A DNA stretch of 64,000 bases from Streptomyces hyaluromycini (GCF_002217755.1 NZ_BCFL01000017.1:462442-526441); one strand, 5' to 3'; counted from the first letter of the stretch, positions 1 to 10,155 are shown. A program made the numbers and translations. Notes: generated by a model from the letters alone, not told the origin.

Positions 1-3000
1 CCGACCGGCTCCGCTATTTCTTCAGACGGGACAGCCGGACCGCGGTCACCGGCGGCGACACCGAGTCGTTCCTGCTGAGTATCGGACACCAACTCGCCAG
101 GGAACGCCCGGAACTCTTCGAACTCGAACGCCTCTCGGTCGTCGTCCAGCAGCACATCGACTCCGTGGCGGCAGAGGGCCGGGTCATCGGCATCAGGATC
201 GACGACTTGAAGGTCTCCCCCTTCCACCGCACCGCCACCCTGGAGGTCGAACAGCGCATCCGTGACGTTGCGGGCAGGGCCACCGGCGTCGAGATCGGCA
301 TGGCTCATCTGGAACCCCGTCTCCTCGACTCCGACAATCTGGCCCACCTGGCGCTGATCGGACCCGCGCAGGTGCTGGCCGAACAGGACCCCGAGGCCAG
401 GATCGTCATCCTGCTCGACGCGCTGGACGAGATAGCCGACGACGACACGACGGAGCCGAGGAAGAGGGTCCTGCACTGGCTGGCCCGTTCCCCCGAACTG
501 CCCGCCAACGTCAAGGTGGTCATGACCTCCCGGCCCCACGCCGGGCTCCGGCTGTTCCGGGCCGCCCGGGAGGACCGACTCACCGAGGTGGTCATCGACG
601 CCGGCTCACCCCAGGTCGTGGGCGATCTCCGCACGTACGCGGACTGCGTCCTGGAGAGGCCCGCCGTCCTCGCCGCCGAACGGGCCAGAGGCAGCCTCCC
701 CGGCAGCACCAAGCGGCATGCCGTCCGCAGGGCCGCCGGAAACTTCCTGTACCTGGCCACCTACGCGCGGGCGCTGATCGACGCCGCCGAGGAACAGGAC
801 GACGAGATGGTCGACAGGCTGCTCGCCTTCAGCGGCGTGCCGGGCCGTCTGCCCGGGCTGTACGGGTTCTTCGTGGAGCTGGTGCGCGAGGAACTCACGC
901 CATGGCCAAGGGTGCCCGGGACCAGTGAGCCGGGCGGCTGGGAAGGGGTGGGCCTGCCGATCATCGGCGTCCTCACCGTCGCGCGAGAGGCCCTGACAGA
1001 GGACCAGCTCACCGCCCTGTCCGGTACGCCCGTACCGGAAGAACCCGCACAGAAGGTCCTGTCGAGCCTGCGCTGGCTGCTGGACCGCCGAAGCGACCGG
1101 ATCGCCTTCTTCCACACCTCGGTCAACGAGTTCCTCGCCGGACAGGAAGCCCGCGAGAAACACCCGGAGTGCTGGGTCGACGAGACCAGATGGCACGAGC
1201 GGATCGCCCACCACTACCGGGGCACCGCGCCGAACTGGGGGGACCTGGACTGGTTACAGGTGGACCACTACGGTCTTGCCCATCTCGTCGCCCACGTCCT
1301 GAAGGCTGGGCCGCGCCTGTCCGCCGAGGCCGTCGACATGGTCTGCCCCGGTCTGCGGAGCGCCGTCAGACGCGAGTTCGGGGCCGAGCGCCGATTTCTC
1401 GAACTAGTCGACAGCGTCGCCCACCATGTCGCCGACGGCGCGACCATCGCCACCGGGCTACCCGCGATGACGTACCTCGGAGTCGTGCGCCACCAGGCGG
1501 CGCAGTCCAGCAATGCCCTGCCGCCACGGGCGATCGGGCTGCTGGCCCGGATGGGGCGCGTCAAGGAGGCGCTGGAGCACGCGATCGGGATCACGCCGTC
1601 GCTGTGGCAGGTCACGGCGTTCGCGGAGATCCTTCAGTACGCACATCCTGGGACCGACACGCCCTCGACCGACGAACTGCTGGACCTGCTGGTCGAGTCC
1701 GCGCTTACGGTTCCGACAGACAGCTATCCTCTCAGCCCCAACGTCGACGCGGACCGTGCGATCGAAGTGACCGCACGACTGCTGGCATCTCACGATCTCG
1801 ATCGCGCGCTGCGGTTGTGGCGGTGGGGACAGGAGAGGTCGCCGCGATCGGGCCGCCTTGCGCAGGAGCCGGATGCCCTGTACCGCCTCGCCGCGGCCGC
1901 CGAGCAGGATGTGGACAGAGCCCACACCCTCATCCGCAAGATCAGCGCGGAGCGCTGGGGGGACTACCTGGACGCGGCGGAACGCGCCGACCCCGCAGGG
2001 GCCGTCCAACTGCTGCGGGAGGCCGAGAAGTCCCTGGAGTCCGCCGGACCGGCGGACCGTGTCCTGGCGCTGGCACGACTGGCCGCCACATGGGCGGCGC
2101 ACGATCCGGACACCAGCCGGCGTTTCCTCGCTGAAGTGCGCGTGCAGCTCTTCGCAGCCGGACGAGAGGAGGGCCTCGCTGCCCAACTGGTCAGGGCCGC
2201 ATGCGTGTTGGAGGACGTGGACCGGATTACGGCTCGCCTTGTGCTGGCCCGCCTGGACACCTGCTCCCCTGACCACTGGGTCGCTCTCGACGGTGCTCGG
2301 CTATGGGTTCGTTGGGGGGTGCCCGAGCGTGCGCGGAGTCTTGTGGCCCCGTACCTCGCAGCGACCCAGGACGACGGGACGAGGTTCGCTGCCATGAAGG
2401 CGATCGGGCAGTCCAGCCCGGCCGAGGCACTCCGGCTCCTGGAACGTGACCACGCCGCCATCCCCGGGCCGTCCGAGGATCCGGATGCGCACATAACGTT
2501 CAGCCTGGACCGCGACCACGACCTGACCAGAGTGGTGGAGCGAATGGCCGAGTACGACCTTGCCCGGGCAACGCAGATGGCCAGGGGCATCACCGCCACC
2601 ACCTGGCGTGACGACTGGTGGTGGCGTGACCACGCCGCAACCGCGGTCCCGGCCCAGGAACTCTTTGGCGAGGACCGCTATTCGCTCCTTGCCGGAATCG
2701 CCCACCTTCACCTTGCCCAAGGCCAGAGTGGACCAGCCACCACCATCCTTGAGGAGGTGCTGGGGAGCGCGAAACACCCCGCACCTCTCAGAGGGGGCGG
2801 CGGCTACGGCCGCTACTTCATGACTTCGTCGTCCGAGTCGAACGAACGTTCCTCCTGGAACCGTGTGGCACAGCTGAACATCGACGGCATGTTGGCGCAG
2901 TTCAACATGAGCCATGACTGGGCCGCTCGCGCGCGAGGACACTTCCATCGCCATCCGGCTGATGTCGTCCGCGCCGTCGAACTCGGCGCGCACAGCAGCA

Positions 3001-4253
3001 TGGCCAGAGTGGTGCGCCGGTTCGCGGGGCGGTTGGCGCGCCGAGATCTCTCACGGGCCGGCGCCCTCATCCGCTCGCTCGCGGATCCCGGGGAGCGAGC
3101 CATCGGCTTCGCGGAACTGCACCGGATGGCACACGGCCCCGGCGGCACCGCCCCTCACACACCTGAGGCGGACATGTTCTCCAGGGAAATCGATCGCGCG
3201 CTCAGTGAACTACCGCGCTACCGGTGGACATCCGCTCTCGGAGACGACACGGAGGACAAAGCATGGGCATACGCACGTCCTGATCACCGGGTCCGCTTCG
3301 AACTCGCCCTGCTCGCCCTGGGATGCCGGAAGGAGGACTGGCGGGCAATCGAGGGGCTGCCCTACCTGGCCCGCGCACGGGTGAATGCAGCGGCTCTGTG
3401 GGTATCCGAGGTGTATGCCACCGATGTGATGGACAACAGGCGCCCACTTCAGGGAGCCAGGGAAATCCATATGCGGAACCTCAGCCCGGGACGGGACCTG
3501 GTCCGGGACGACACGATGGCCAAGATCGTGCTGGCCGCAGCCGCGTACCACGAGTACCGGATCGCCCGTGAGGTGCCCGGCTACAGCTTCCACGCGCCGC
3601 AAGTGCGCCTGGACGACCCGGTCTACGCCGCCGCCGTGGACCTCGTGACTCCCGTCCCCGGAGCCCCCCTCAGCCCCGCGTTCACTCGTCGGCTGAGGGA
3701 GATGCTGGACGAAGGCCCACTGCCGGCGGCGGCCGGACTGCTCGCCTTCGCCGGGGAGGCCAGGCAGGAGAACCGGCACGAACTTCGTGAGCTGGCCGCT
3801 GCGGTCATCGCGAGAGCCCGTGACGGTTCCGCGACCGGCTTGGACACACTGGCCATCCTGGCGGAATCGCCGCTCCTCGGCGACCTGGTGGATCCTGTCG
3901 CTCTCCTGCACGAAGCCGAACGCTGCGAGTTCGCCTGGGCCGGCGAGACCTGGATTCCCCACGACGTCGTGGCACGCCTGTTTCCCGTCCTGCTGGAGCG
4001 TGCGCCCGCAGTCGCGATGCGCACGTTCTACGAAGTCACCTCGTCGGACTGGCCCTTCGCGATGTCAATGCTGGAACACGCACCGGACGTCCTGATCGGC
4101 ACGCTGGACACCGACGCGGTGGCCGTCCTCGGCGCGGCCATCGCCCAAGGGCTAGCCTGCACCTCCCCCGAGGGCGTGGCACCCGATGTCGTGGACGGCG
4201 TCCGGCTGGTGCGCCTCGCCGGCGGCCCCGGGGACGGGAGGCAGGCGGCATGA
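1..4253 (+). CDS. NACHT/STAND-type NTPase with long C-terminal helical region (5' end outside window)
   Basis: The reading frame is open from base 3, so the start, and probably the Walker A motif and any N-terminal effector domain, lie left of the window. A Walker B-like strand RIVILLDALDEIADD (about nt 397-441) is followed by a sensor-like VVMTSRPH (about nt 518-541), the usual order in NACHT NTPases. A winged-helix-like segment follows (LTEDQLTAL... FFHTSVNEFLAG, about nt 990-1140). The remaining roughly 1000 residues are Ala/Leu/Arg-rich helices with TPR/HEAT-like character and no recognisable catalytic motif, probably a sensing or scaffold region. The stop overlaps the next gene by 4 bp, so the two are likely co-translated. 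Bacterial NACHT proteins include signalling and anti-phage proteins; which applies here is inference. Confidence 0.8.
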   Translation, partial: DRLRYFFRRDSRTAVTGGDTESFLLSIGHQLARERPELFELERLSVVVQQHIDSVAAEGRVIGIRIDDLKVSPFHRTATLEVEQRIRDVAGRATGVEIGMAHLEPRLLDSDNLAHLALIGPAQVLAEQDPEARIVILLDALDEIADDDTTEPRKRVLHWLARSPELPANVKVVMTSRPHAGLRLFRAAREDRLTEVVIDAGSPQVVGDLRTYADCVLERPAVLAAERARGSLPGSTKRHAVRRAAGNFLYLATYARALIDAAEEQDDEMVDRLLAFSGVPGRLPGLYGFFVELVREELTPWPRVPGTSEPGGWEGVGLPIIGVLTVAREALTEDQLTALSGTPVPEEPAQKVLSSLRWLLDRRSDRIAFFHTSVNEFLAGQEAREKHPECWVDETRWHERIAHHYRGTAPNWGDLDWLQVDHYGLAHLVAHVLKAGPRLSAEAVDMVCPGLRSAVRREFGAERRFLELVDSVAHHVADGATIATGLPAMTYLGVVRHQAAQSSNALPPRAIGLLARMGRVKEALEHAIGITPSLWQVTAFAEILQYAHPGTDTPSTDELLDLLVESALTVPTDSYPLSPNVDADRAIEVTARLLASHDLDRALRLWRWGQERSPRSGRLAQEPDALYRLAAAAEQDVDRAHTLIRKISAERWGDYLDAAERADPAGAVQLLREAEKSLESAGPADRVLALARLAATWAAHDPDTSRRFLAEVRVQLFAAGREEGLAAQLVRAACVLEDVDRITARLVLARLDTCSPDHWVALDGARLWVRWGVPERARSLVAPYLAATQDDGTRFAAMKAIGQSSPAEALRLLERDHAAIPGPSEDPDAHITFSLDRDHDLTRVVERMAEYDLARATQMARGITATTWRDDWWWRDHAATAVPAQELFGEDRYSLLAGIAHLHLAQGQSGPATTILEEVLGSAKHPAPLRGGGGYGRYFMTSSSESNERSSWNRVAQLNIDGMLAQFNMSHDWAARARGHFHRHPADVVRAVELGAHSSMARVVRRFAGRLARRDLSRAGALIRSLADPGERAIGFAELHRMAHGPGGTAPHTPEADMFSREIDRALSELPRYRWTSALGDDTEDKAWAYARPDHRVRFELALLALGCRKEDWRAIEGLPYLARARVNAAALWVSEVYATDVMDNRRPLQGAREIHMRNLSPGRDLVRDDTMAKIVLAAAAYHEYRIAREVPGYSFHAPQVRLDDPVYAAAVDLVTPVPGAPLSPAFTRRLREMLDEGPLPAAAGLLAFAGEARQENRHELRELAAAVIARARDGSATGLDTLAILAESPLLGDLVDPVALLHEAERCEFAWAGETWIPHDVVARLFPVLLERAPAVAMRTFYEVTSSDWPFAMSMLEHAPDVLIGTLDTDAVAVLGAAIAQGLACTSPEGVAPDVVDGVRLVRLAGGPGDGRQAA

Positions 4254-5233
4254 CACATTCTGTCGACCCTGTGGTGGAGAGGGCGCACGCGGACGTCCTG
4301 GAGCTGTTCCGCACGGATACCGCAGTGGACCCGGCCGGACTGGCCGCGGTGTGCCGGGCCGCCCGCGACCGGCTCGCGGCGTTGCCTGACCTCGACCCGG
4401 ACAATCCGCACTCCTGGACTTCGTACAAACTGATCACGACGGACGTACAGACCCTCCTCGGCTATCTCAGCGAGGTCGATGCCCCGAGCAGCGAACCGGA
4501 GCGCTTCCGGTCCCTGCTGATCCGTGTCCTCCGCTACCTCTACGCAGCCGACGGCGCCAAGACCGGCGTCCGATTGGCGGAGATCATCCACAGCGAGTGG
4601 GAAGCGCGGATCGGAGAGTCGCACATCGACACGCTCCAGGCCGCTGAACGACTTGCCGCGTGCCTGCACGCAGAGGGCGATGCGAAAAGGGCCCAGCCGG
4701 TGTTCGAAAGGATCTTTCAACTGAGGTCCAGGAAATTCGGTGACGACCATCCCGATACCCTTCTCGCGGCCTGCAACATCGGTGCGTGCCTAGGCCAACT
4801 CAAGGACTACTCTGCGGCGTTCCAGCTGTACAGCGACACCGTACGGCGATGTGAGCGACGACTCGGCAGGGATCACCGCACGACGATGTTGGCCACCTTC
4901 AACCTCGCGGCCTGCCTGCGCAAGCTCGGGGAGCACGAGAGGGCGCTGACGCTGTACCAGGACGTTCACCGGAGGTACGGACGGGTGTCGGGGGAAAACT
5001 CCCTTGAGACGCTCGACGCGGAGGCGGGCATCGCCAAGACTCTGCACGAGCTCGGCGAGTACGAGGAGGCACGCGCCATCAACGCAGACTTGCTGCCGAG
5101 ATTCGAGAGCCTGGCCGGAAAGGACCACTCAAGCACAGCACACGCCCGCAGTCGTCTGACGGAGAACCTCCGCGCGCTCGGGCTCAACGAGGAAGCTGAT
5201 GAAGTAGAGGGCATCGTGCACCCGGATTTCTGA
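4250..5233 (+). CDS. Tetratricopeptide-repeat protein (kinesin-light-chain-like TPRs)
   Basis: 327 aa, start ATG overlapping the stop of the NACHT gene (ATGA). From about residue 120 to the end there are at least four repeats of about 42 residues with the TPR_10/TPR_12 pattern, e.g. GDDHPDTLLAACNIGACLGQ, GRDHRTTMLATFNLAACLRK and GENSLETLDAEAGIAKTLHE, each followed by an acidic tyrosine-containing helix. Such repeats bind protein partners and often accompany STAND NTPases. No catalytic motif, signal peptide or membrane segment is visible, so it is probably a cytoplasmic partner or sensor subunit of the upstream NTPase. Its 3' end is 240 bp before the first attachment-site module. Confidence 0.85.
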   Translation: MTHSVDPVVERAHADVLELFRTDTAVDPAGLAAVCRAARDRLAALPDLDPDNPHSWTSYKLITTDVQTLLGYLSEVDAPSSEPERFRSLLIRVLRYLYAADGAKTGVRLAEIIHSEWEARIGESHIDTLQAAERLAACLHAEGDAKRAQPVFERIFQLRSRKFGDDHPDTLLAACNIGACLGQLKDYSAAFQLYSDTVRRCERRLGRDHRTTMLATFNLAACLRKLGEHERALTLYQDVHRRYGRVSGENSLETLDAEAGIAKTLHELGEYEEARAINADLLPRFESLAGKDHSSTAHARSRLTENLRALGLNEEADEVEGIVHPDF

Positions 5234-5472
5234 CCGTCTCGGCGCGCACGGCGCCGTGCGCGCCATGGAACCGCCCACACTCCTCGTGGACGCGGGCAGT
5301 TGCCAGGCCGGCGCGGCCCACGGGGCTGGGCGCGATGGTTCGCGCCGGGCACTTCTCCGAGAAGGCCGCGTTGCGGAGCGCGCGAAGCACCACAAGGACA
5401 ACCCTGCGCACCACCGTGGGGAGGTCGCCCTGGCCTAAGGGTGCGGTTGTGGTGCGCAAACCGCCCACCGGT

Positions 5473-5691
5473 CTAGACAACAAAGAACCCCCGGGCCTCT
5501 GGCCTGGGAGTTTCTCATGGAGCGGGTGACGAGAATCGAACTCGCGCTCTCAGCTTGGGAAGCGACGGCGCTTGGGGAGCCGGGATGCGCCTGACCTGTA
5601 CGTATGTGCTCCGACGCGGCGTCGGCAGAGGCGAGATCGCACCGATGTTGACCGTAGTTGACCGGTCTTAAGGGCACGCTATGGGCACGCC
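5473..5691 (-). repeat. Attachment module 1: tRNA-Gly(CCC) 3' fragment plus flanking arms
   Basis: Bases 5518-5563 are, on the minus strand, the 3' 46 nt of a tRNA-Gly(CCC): anticodon loop TTCCCAA, T arm and the discriminator-CCA end. The 5' half (acceptor 5' strand, D arm) is absent, so it is not a working tRNA. The left motif ctagacaacaa starts 45 bp before the CCA end. The right arm, including gggcacgctatgggcacgcc (5672-5691), ends about 170 bp after it. The same arrangement recurs at 20.3 and 42.5 kb and the left part at 59.7 kb. This is the structure left by tyrosine integrases that use the 3' half of a tRNA gene as target. Confidence 0.85.
5490..5508. terminator. Hairpin at attachment module 1
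   Basis: Inverted repeat cccgggcc-tct-ggcctggg (one G-T pair) just left of the tRNA fragment and followed by a short T run. It corresponds to the perfect hairpins at the other three modules and probably derives from the terminator downstream of the tRNA-Gly gene. Confidence 0.6.
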
Positions 5692-6399
5692 TTCCGATCG
5701 GAGGCTGAGGGATGTCCTGCGCTGCGGCCGAAGGGTGCTCAGGGCCCGGGTGCGGGCGTCGGCAGGTGGACACACCATTGCTGAAGCATACGGCTGAGCG
5801 ACCGACCATGAACGATCCGTGAGGAGAACCGCCGGGGTGAGACGTCCGGCGCTTTTCGGGCGGCTCCTCCGGCACATGGGCTGAAGCAGAGAAGCCTGGC
5901 CGGACAGGCGGATTCGCGTATGCCGGGCACCCGGAAGTGCGGGAATGGACGGATGGCATGCGCCCGGCGGGCCGCAGATGCCCGCACCATCGCCCGTCGC
6001 GGAGCACTCTGTCCCGCCACCTCCTCGACGGGTGGCCACAAGAGCCGGGCCGGACGGCGAGTGTGCAAATGGGTGGATGCAACCGGACGGGTGCGGAACG
6101 AGAGCCAGGGCGATCAGCACGACGACCACCGCGATGGGGGCCGCGCCTCCGGTCGGCATCGTCGCCCCTGGGAGACCGGGAGACCGGGAGACCGGAGACC
6201 CGACGATGGAACCGTCTCCGGCGGCTCGTCCGATCGGGTGCCGAGGTCCTGCCGCGCGAGTGTTTCGTGGGGGTGCGGTACTCGCTCCGCGCCTCTCGGG
6301 CAAGGGATGGCGAGAGTGCGACGGCACCCGGTCCGGAGGAGGACGTCCCGTGGGTCCAGTGCGATGCGAGGAAAGCGCCGGCGCCATGGTGACCGCCGT
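5692..6399. other. Intergenic region, no convincing gene
   Basis: About 700 bp between attachment module 1 and the cytochrome b gene. The first roughly 60 bp resemble the sequence to the right of modules 2 and 3 (cggaggc... gcggccgaagg), so the cassette end extends to about 5740. An imperfect 8-bp tandem repeat, ggagaccg three times, lies at 6171-6194. Long open frames here on both strands are Arg/Pro/Gly-rich and look like GC-driven shadows. Confidence 0.5.
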
Positions 6400-7935
6400 A
6401 TGACGGGGGCGGGCGAGGACGAGGCGGAGGTACGCGGCCGGGGCGAGCGGTTCGCCGACGTGGCCGATGCCCGGCTGCCCGTCCATGACGGGGCGGGGCA
6501 GCTGATCCGCAAGTCCTTCCCCGACCACTGGTCGTTCCTGCTCGGCGAGATCGCCCTCTACAGCCTGATCGTGCTGGTGCTGACCGGCGTGTGGCTGACG
6601 TTCTTCTTCCAGCCCGAGATGCGGGAGGTGGTCTACGAGGGCCCCTACGAACCCCTGCGCGGGACGCTGATGTCCGGTGCGTTCGACTCGACCCTGCACA
6701 TCAGCTTCGACGTCCGCGGTGGCCTGCTGATGCGGCAGACCCACCACTGGGCCGCGCTGGTCTTCGTCGCCGCGATCGGCGTGCACCTGCTGCGGGTCTT
6801 CTTCACCGGCGCCTTCCGCAGGCCGCGCGAGATGAACTGGGTCATCGGCGTCACCCTCTTCGCGCTCTCCCTGGCCGAGGGCTTCGCCGGCTACTCGCTC
6901 CCGGACGACCTGCTCTCCGGCACCGGTCTGCGGATCGCCCAGGGCATCATGCTGTCGATCCCGGTCGTCGGGACGTACCTCGCCATGTTCGTGTTCGGCT
7001 CCGAGTTTCCCGGCCACGACATCGTTCCCCGGCTCTACACCCTGCACATCCTGCTGCTGCCCGGCGCGCTGCTCGCCCTGGTCACCGTCCATCTGATGCT
7101 GGTGTTCTACCTGAAGCACACCCAGTGGCGCGGCCCCGGACGCACGAACAGGAACGTGACCGGCAAGCCCCTCTACCCCCAGTTCGCGGCCTCCTCGATC
7201 GGTCTGTCCCTCGCCGTCTCCGGGCTGCTGGTGGTGCTCGCCGCAGTCGCGCAGATCAACCCGGTGTGGGTGTACGGCCCCTACCGACCGGACCAGGTGT
7301 CGACCGGCTCCCAGCCGGACTGGTACGTCGGCTTCCTCGAAGGCTCGCTGCGCCTCGTCCCGCCCTGGGAGACGAACCTCGCCGGGCACACCCTCATGTG
7401 GAACGTCCTGCTGCCGGCCGTCGTGCTGCCCGCGCTGCTCTTCCTCGTCCTGTACGCCTACCCCTTCGTCGAGCAACGGCTCACCGGCGAGGACGGCCAG
7501 GAGCAGCACTTCGGCGACCGGCCACGCGAACGGCCCGTGCGTACCGGCCTCGGCGCCGCGGGCGTCACCTGCTACGCCGTGCTGCTGCTGGCCGGCGGCA
7601 ACGACGTCATCGCCCTGAGCTTCCGGATCTCGGTGAACGCCCTGACGTGGATCTTCCGGGTCGCCCTGATCGTGGCCCCGGTCGCCGCCTTCTTCGTGAC
7701 CCGCACGGTGTGCCGCGCGCTGCTGCACACGGAGCAGGAACTGCTGACCGAGGGCGAGGAGACGGGGGAGGTACGGCAGACCCTGGCCGGCAGCTACGAG
7801 AGCGGCCACCGCCCGGTCACGTCGTTCCGGCCGGGGGCCCCGCGCAGGCCGCTCAGTCCTCCTGACCGGCCCCCCGGCTCGCGTACTGGAACACCAGCCC
7901 GGCAACACCCCGAGCCAGAACGCCGAAGCCGATGA
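6400..7935 (+). CDS. qcrB: Cytochrome b subunit of a bc1-type menaquinol:cytochrome c reductase (QcrB paralogue)
   Basis: 511 aa from ATG 6400; an in-frame ATG at 6364 is an alternative, since no strong ribosome site decides. It is an integral membrane protein with about nine hydrophobic segments. The paired haem-b histidines are visible in helices B and D (MRQTHHWAALVF...IGVHLLRVF and LYTLHILLL...TVHLMLVFY). The Qo motif is PDWY (SQPDWYVGFL), the actinobacterial form of PEWY. It would oxidise menaquinol in the cytoplasmic membrane. qcrA and qcrC are not next to it, so it is probably an accessory paralogue. Its 3' end overlaps the convergent ctaF gene by 83 bp. The last roughly 30 residues ([13 protein letters not shown]...) are low-complexity and lie in that overlap. 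Confidence 0.85.
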   Translation: MTGAGEDEAEVRGRGERFADVADARLPVHDGAGQLIRKSFPDHWSFLLGEIALYSLIVLVLTGVWLTFFFQPEMREVVYEGPYEPLRGTLMSGAFDSTLHISFDVRGGLLMRQTHHWAALVFVAAIGVHLLRVFFTGAFRRPREMNWVIGVTLFALSLAEGFAGYSLPDDLLSGTGLRIAQGIMLSIPVVGTYLAMFVFGSEFPGHDIVPRLYTLHILLLPGALLALVTVHLMLVFYLKHTQWRGPGRTNRNVTGKPLYPQFAASSIGLSLAVSGLLVVLAAVAQINPVWVYGPYRPDQVSTGSQPDWYVGFLEGSLRLVPPWETNLAGHTLMWNVLLPAVVLPALLFLVLYAYPFVEQRLTGEDGQEQHFGDRPRERPVRTGLGAAGVTCYAVLLLAGGNDVIALSFRISVNALTWIFRVALIVAPVAAFFVTRTVCRALLHTEQELLTEGEETGEVRQTLAGSYESGHRPVTSFRPGAPRRPLSPPDRPPGSRTGTPARQHPEPERRSR

Positions 7936-8257
7936 GGAACAGCCACAGCCCGAACACCACCCCCACCGCCGCGACGGCGAACCCGAACGCGGTGACGATC
8001 GGCCAGGGGCTGTGCGGCGGGAAGAACTCCAGCGGCCCGGCGGAGTCCGCCACCTCCGCGTCCGTACGGTCCTGCGCGCGCGGGCCGCGCCGGACGTACT
8101 GGGTGGCGCAGAAGAACGACACCAGCGCCGCCATCCCGAACGCCACGATCAGCGCCGCCGTACCGGCCGGATCGGCGTCGGACCACACGCCGTAGAGCGC
8201 GGCGGACGCACCGAAGAAGACGGCCACCCCGCCGAAGAGCAGTGCCTCGGCCTTCAC
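7853..8257 (-). CDS. ctaF: Cytochrome c oxidase subunit 4, CtaF-type
   Basis: 134 aa, the usual size of the actinobacterial aa3-oxidase subunit IV. The GTG start overlaps the ctaD stop (GTGA). Four hydrophobic segments are visible ([53 protein letters not shown], and a C-terminal helix pair). The conserved middle [17 protein letters not shown] is typical of the family. It assembles with CtaD in the membrane. The reading frame stays open far upstream, antisense of codon use, but only these codons make a plausible protein. Its 3' end overlaps the convergent cytochrome b gene. Confidence 0.85.
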   Translation of the reverse strand: MKAEALLFGGVAVFFGASAALYGVWSDADPAGTAALIVAFGMAALVSFFCATQYVRRGPRAQDRTDAEVADSAGPLEFFPPHSPWPIVTAFGFAVAAVGVVFGLWLFLIGFGVLARGVAGLVFQYASRGAGQED

Positions 8258-9939
8258 CGCAGCCCCTCCCGCTCCGCCTGCCGCACGATCTGGGGATGGT
8301 GCAGGTCGAACGCCGGGGACTCCGACCGCACCCGGGGCAGTGCCACGAAGTTGTGCCGGGGCGGCGGGCAGGAGGTGGCCCACTCCAGGCTGCGTCCGTA
8401 TCCCCAGGGATCGTCCTCCTCGACCTGCCGTCCCCGGCGGGCCGTACGCCAGACGTTGTAGAGGAACGGCAGCGTGGAGATCCCGAGCAGGAACGCGCCC
8501 GCCGAGGACAGGGTGTTGAGCAGGGTGAACCCGTCGGCCGGCAGATAGTCGGCGATCCGTCTCGGCATCCCCTCCTCGCCGAGCCAGTGCTGCACCAGGA
8601 AGGTCAGCTGGAAACCCGGGAAGAGCAGCCAGAAGTGCACCTTGCCCAGCCGTTCGTCGAGCATCTTCCCGGTGAACTTCGGCCACCAGAAGTAGAACCC
8701 GGCGAACATCGCGAACACGACCGTGCCGAAGAGCACGTAGTGCAGATGCGCCACCACGAAGTACGAGTCGGTGACATGGAAGTCGAGCGGCGGCGACGCG
8801 AGGAGCACCCCGCTCAACCCGCCCAGCAGGAACGACACCAGAAACCCCACCGACCACAGCATCGGGGTCTCGAACGAGAGCGAACCCCGGTACATCGTCC
8901 CGATCCAGGCGAAGAACTTGATCCCGGTCGGCACCGCGATCAGGAACGACATCACCGAGAAGAACGGCAGCAGCACCGCCCCGGTCGCGAACATGTGGTG
9001 CGCCCACACCACCGCGGACAGCATGGTGATGGAGGTCGTGGCCCCGATCATCGGCAGATAGCCGAAGAGCGGCTTGCGCGAGAACACCGGGATGATCTCC
9101 GAGACGATCCCGAAGAACGGCAGCGCCACGATGTACACCTCGGGATGCCCGAAGAACCAGAACAGGTGCTGCCACAGCAACGCCCCGCCGTTGTGCGCGT
9201 CGAAGACGTGCGAGCCGAACTTCCGGTCGCACTCCAGCGCCAGCAGCGCGGCCGTGAGCACCGGGAACGCCGGCAGTACCAGGACCGACGTGAACAGCAC
9301 GTTCCAGGTGAACATCGGCATCCGGAACATGGTCAGGCCCGGCGCACGCAGACACAGGATCGTCGTGACGAAGTTGACCGCGCCCAGCGTGGTCGACACG
9401 CCGGTCACCACCAGCCCCATCACCCACAGGTCGGCGCCCGCGCCCGGAGAGTAGTACGCGCTGTTGAGCGGCGCGTACGCGAACCACCCGAACGACGCCG
9501 CGCCCCCCGGCACCAGAAACCCGGAGACCACCATCAGCCCGCCGAACAGGTACATCCAGTACGACAACGCGTTCAGCCGCGGGAACGCCACGTCCGGGGC
9601 GCCGATCTGCAACGGCATCACCGCGTTCGCGAACCCGGCGAACATCGGGGTCGCGAACAGCAGCATCATGATCGTGCCGTGGATGGTGAAAAGCTGGTTG
9701 TAGACGTCCTGGCTCATCAACTGGAGCCTGGGGCGGGCGAGTTCGGCACGCATGCCGAGGGCGAGCAGACCGGCGAGGAGGAAGAAGCAGAACGCCGTCA
9801 CCATGTACAGACGGCCGATCACCTTGTGATCGGCCGTACCGGTCAACGCCAGCAGCCCGCGGCCCAGCGGCGCCGGAGCGACAGGAGACCCGGTCCTACT
9901 ACCGGCCCTACTACCGGCCCGCTGTGACAGTTCGCTCAT
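8254..9939 (-). CDS. ctaD: Cytochrome c oxidase subunit I (haem-copper oxidase)
   Basis: 561 aa. ATG at 9939 chosen because GGAGGAG lies immediately upstream; an open extension to 10062 lacks a comparable site. About twelve membrane helices. Haem-copper oxidase signatures are present: [12 protein letters not shown] (haem a ligand), [14 protein letters not shown] (CuB His with the cross-linked Tyr), WAHHMF (two CuB His) and [10 protein letters not shown] (haem ligands). It would reduce oxygen and pump protons in the cytoplasmic membrane. ctaC and ctaE are not nearby, so partner subunits must come from elsewhere on the chromosome. Together with ctaF and the convergent cytochrome b gene it forms a partial extra respiratory set inside cassette A. 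Confidence 0.92.
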   Translation of the reverse strand: MSELSQRAGSRAGSRTGSPVAPAPLGRGLLALTGTADHKVIGRLYMVTAFCFFLLAGLLALGMRAELARPRLQLMSQDVYNQLFTIHGTIMMLLFATPMFAGFANAVMPLQIGAPDVAFPRLNALSYWMYLFGGLMVVSGFLVPGGAASFGWFAYAPLNSAYYSPGAGADLWVMGLVVTGVSTTLGAVNFVTTILCLRAPGLTMFRMPMFTWNVLFTSVLVLPAFPVLTAALLALECDRKFGSHVFDAHNGGALLWQHLFWFFGHPEVYIVALPFFGIVSEIIPVFSRKPLFGYLPMIGATTSITMLSAVVWAHHMFATGAVLLPFFSVMSFLIAVPTGIKFFAWIGTMYRGSLSFETPMLWSVGFLVSFLLGGLSGVLLASPPLDFHVTDSYFVVAHLHYVLFGTVVFAMFAGFYFWWPKFTGKMLDERLGKVHFWLLFPGFQLTFLVQHWLGEEGMPRRIADYLPADGFTLLNTLSSAGAFLLGISTLPFLYNVWRTARRGRQVEEDDPWGYGRSLEWATSCPPPRHNFVALPRVRSESPAFDLHHPQIVRQAEREGLR

Positions 9940-10155
9940 GCTCCTCCTCAGCCGAGCCGAGCGCGGAAAGCGCCTCGTGGGTGCTCGCCGTCCCGGCAGA
10001 CCGTCGGCTCCCACGCGCGGGCACCCCTCACCGGCATGGCTGATACATGCGTGTTTGTCCACTCCTTGGCGACGCTACCGGCGACCACGCGCACACCACG
10101 TCAGCCACGCCTCTTCCCATGGCATTCGCTGCCGGACAGCGGGTACTCGGCGCCC

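Noticed and set aside
5518..5563. Functional tRNA-Gly at modules 1 to 4
   Set aside because: Only the 3' 46-48 nt are present. The acceptor 5' strand and D arm are missing in all four copies, so none can fold as a tRNA.
5668..7908. A 746-codon open frame on the minus strand opposite the cytochrome b gene
   Set aside because: The translation is Arg/Gly/Gln/His-rich without any fold or motif, while the plus strand encodes a complete cytochrome b with haem ligands. It is a GC-driven shadow.
8242..9927. A 561-codon open frame on the plus strand opposite ctaD
   Set aside because: Dominated by Arg, Gln, His and Glu repeats typical of an antisense frame. The minus strand encodes an unmistakable haem-copper oxidase.
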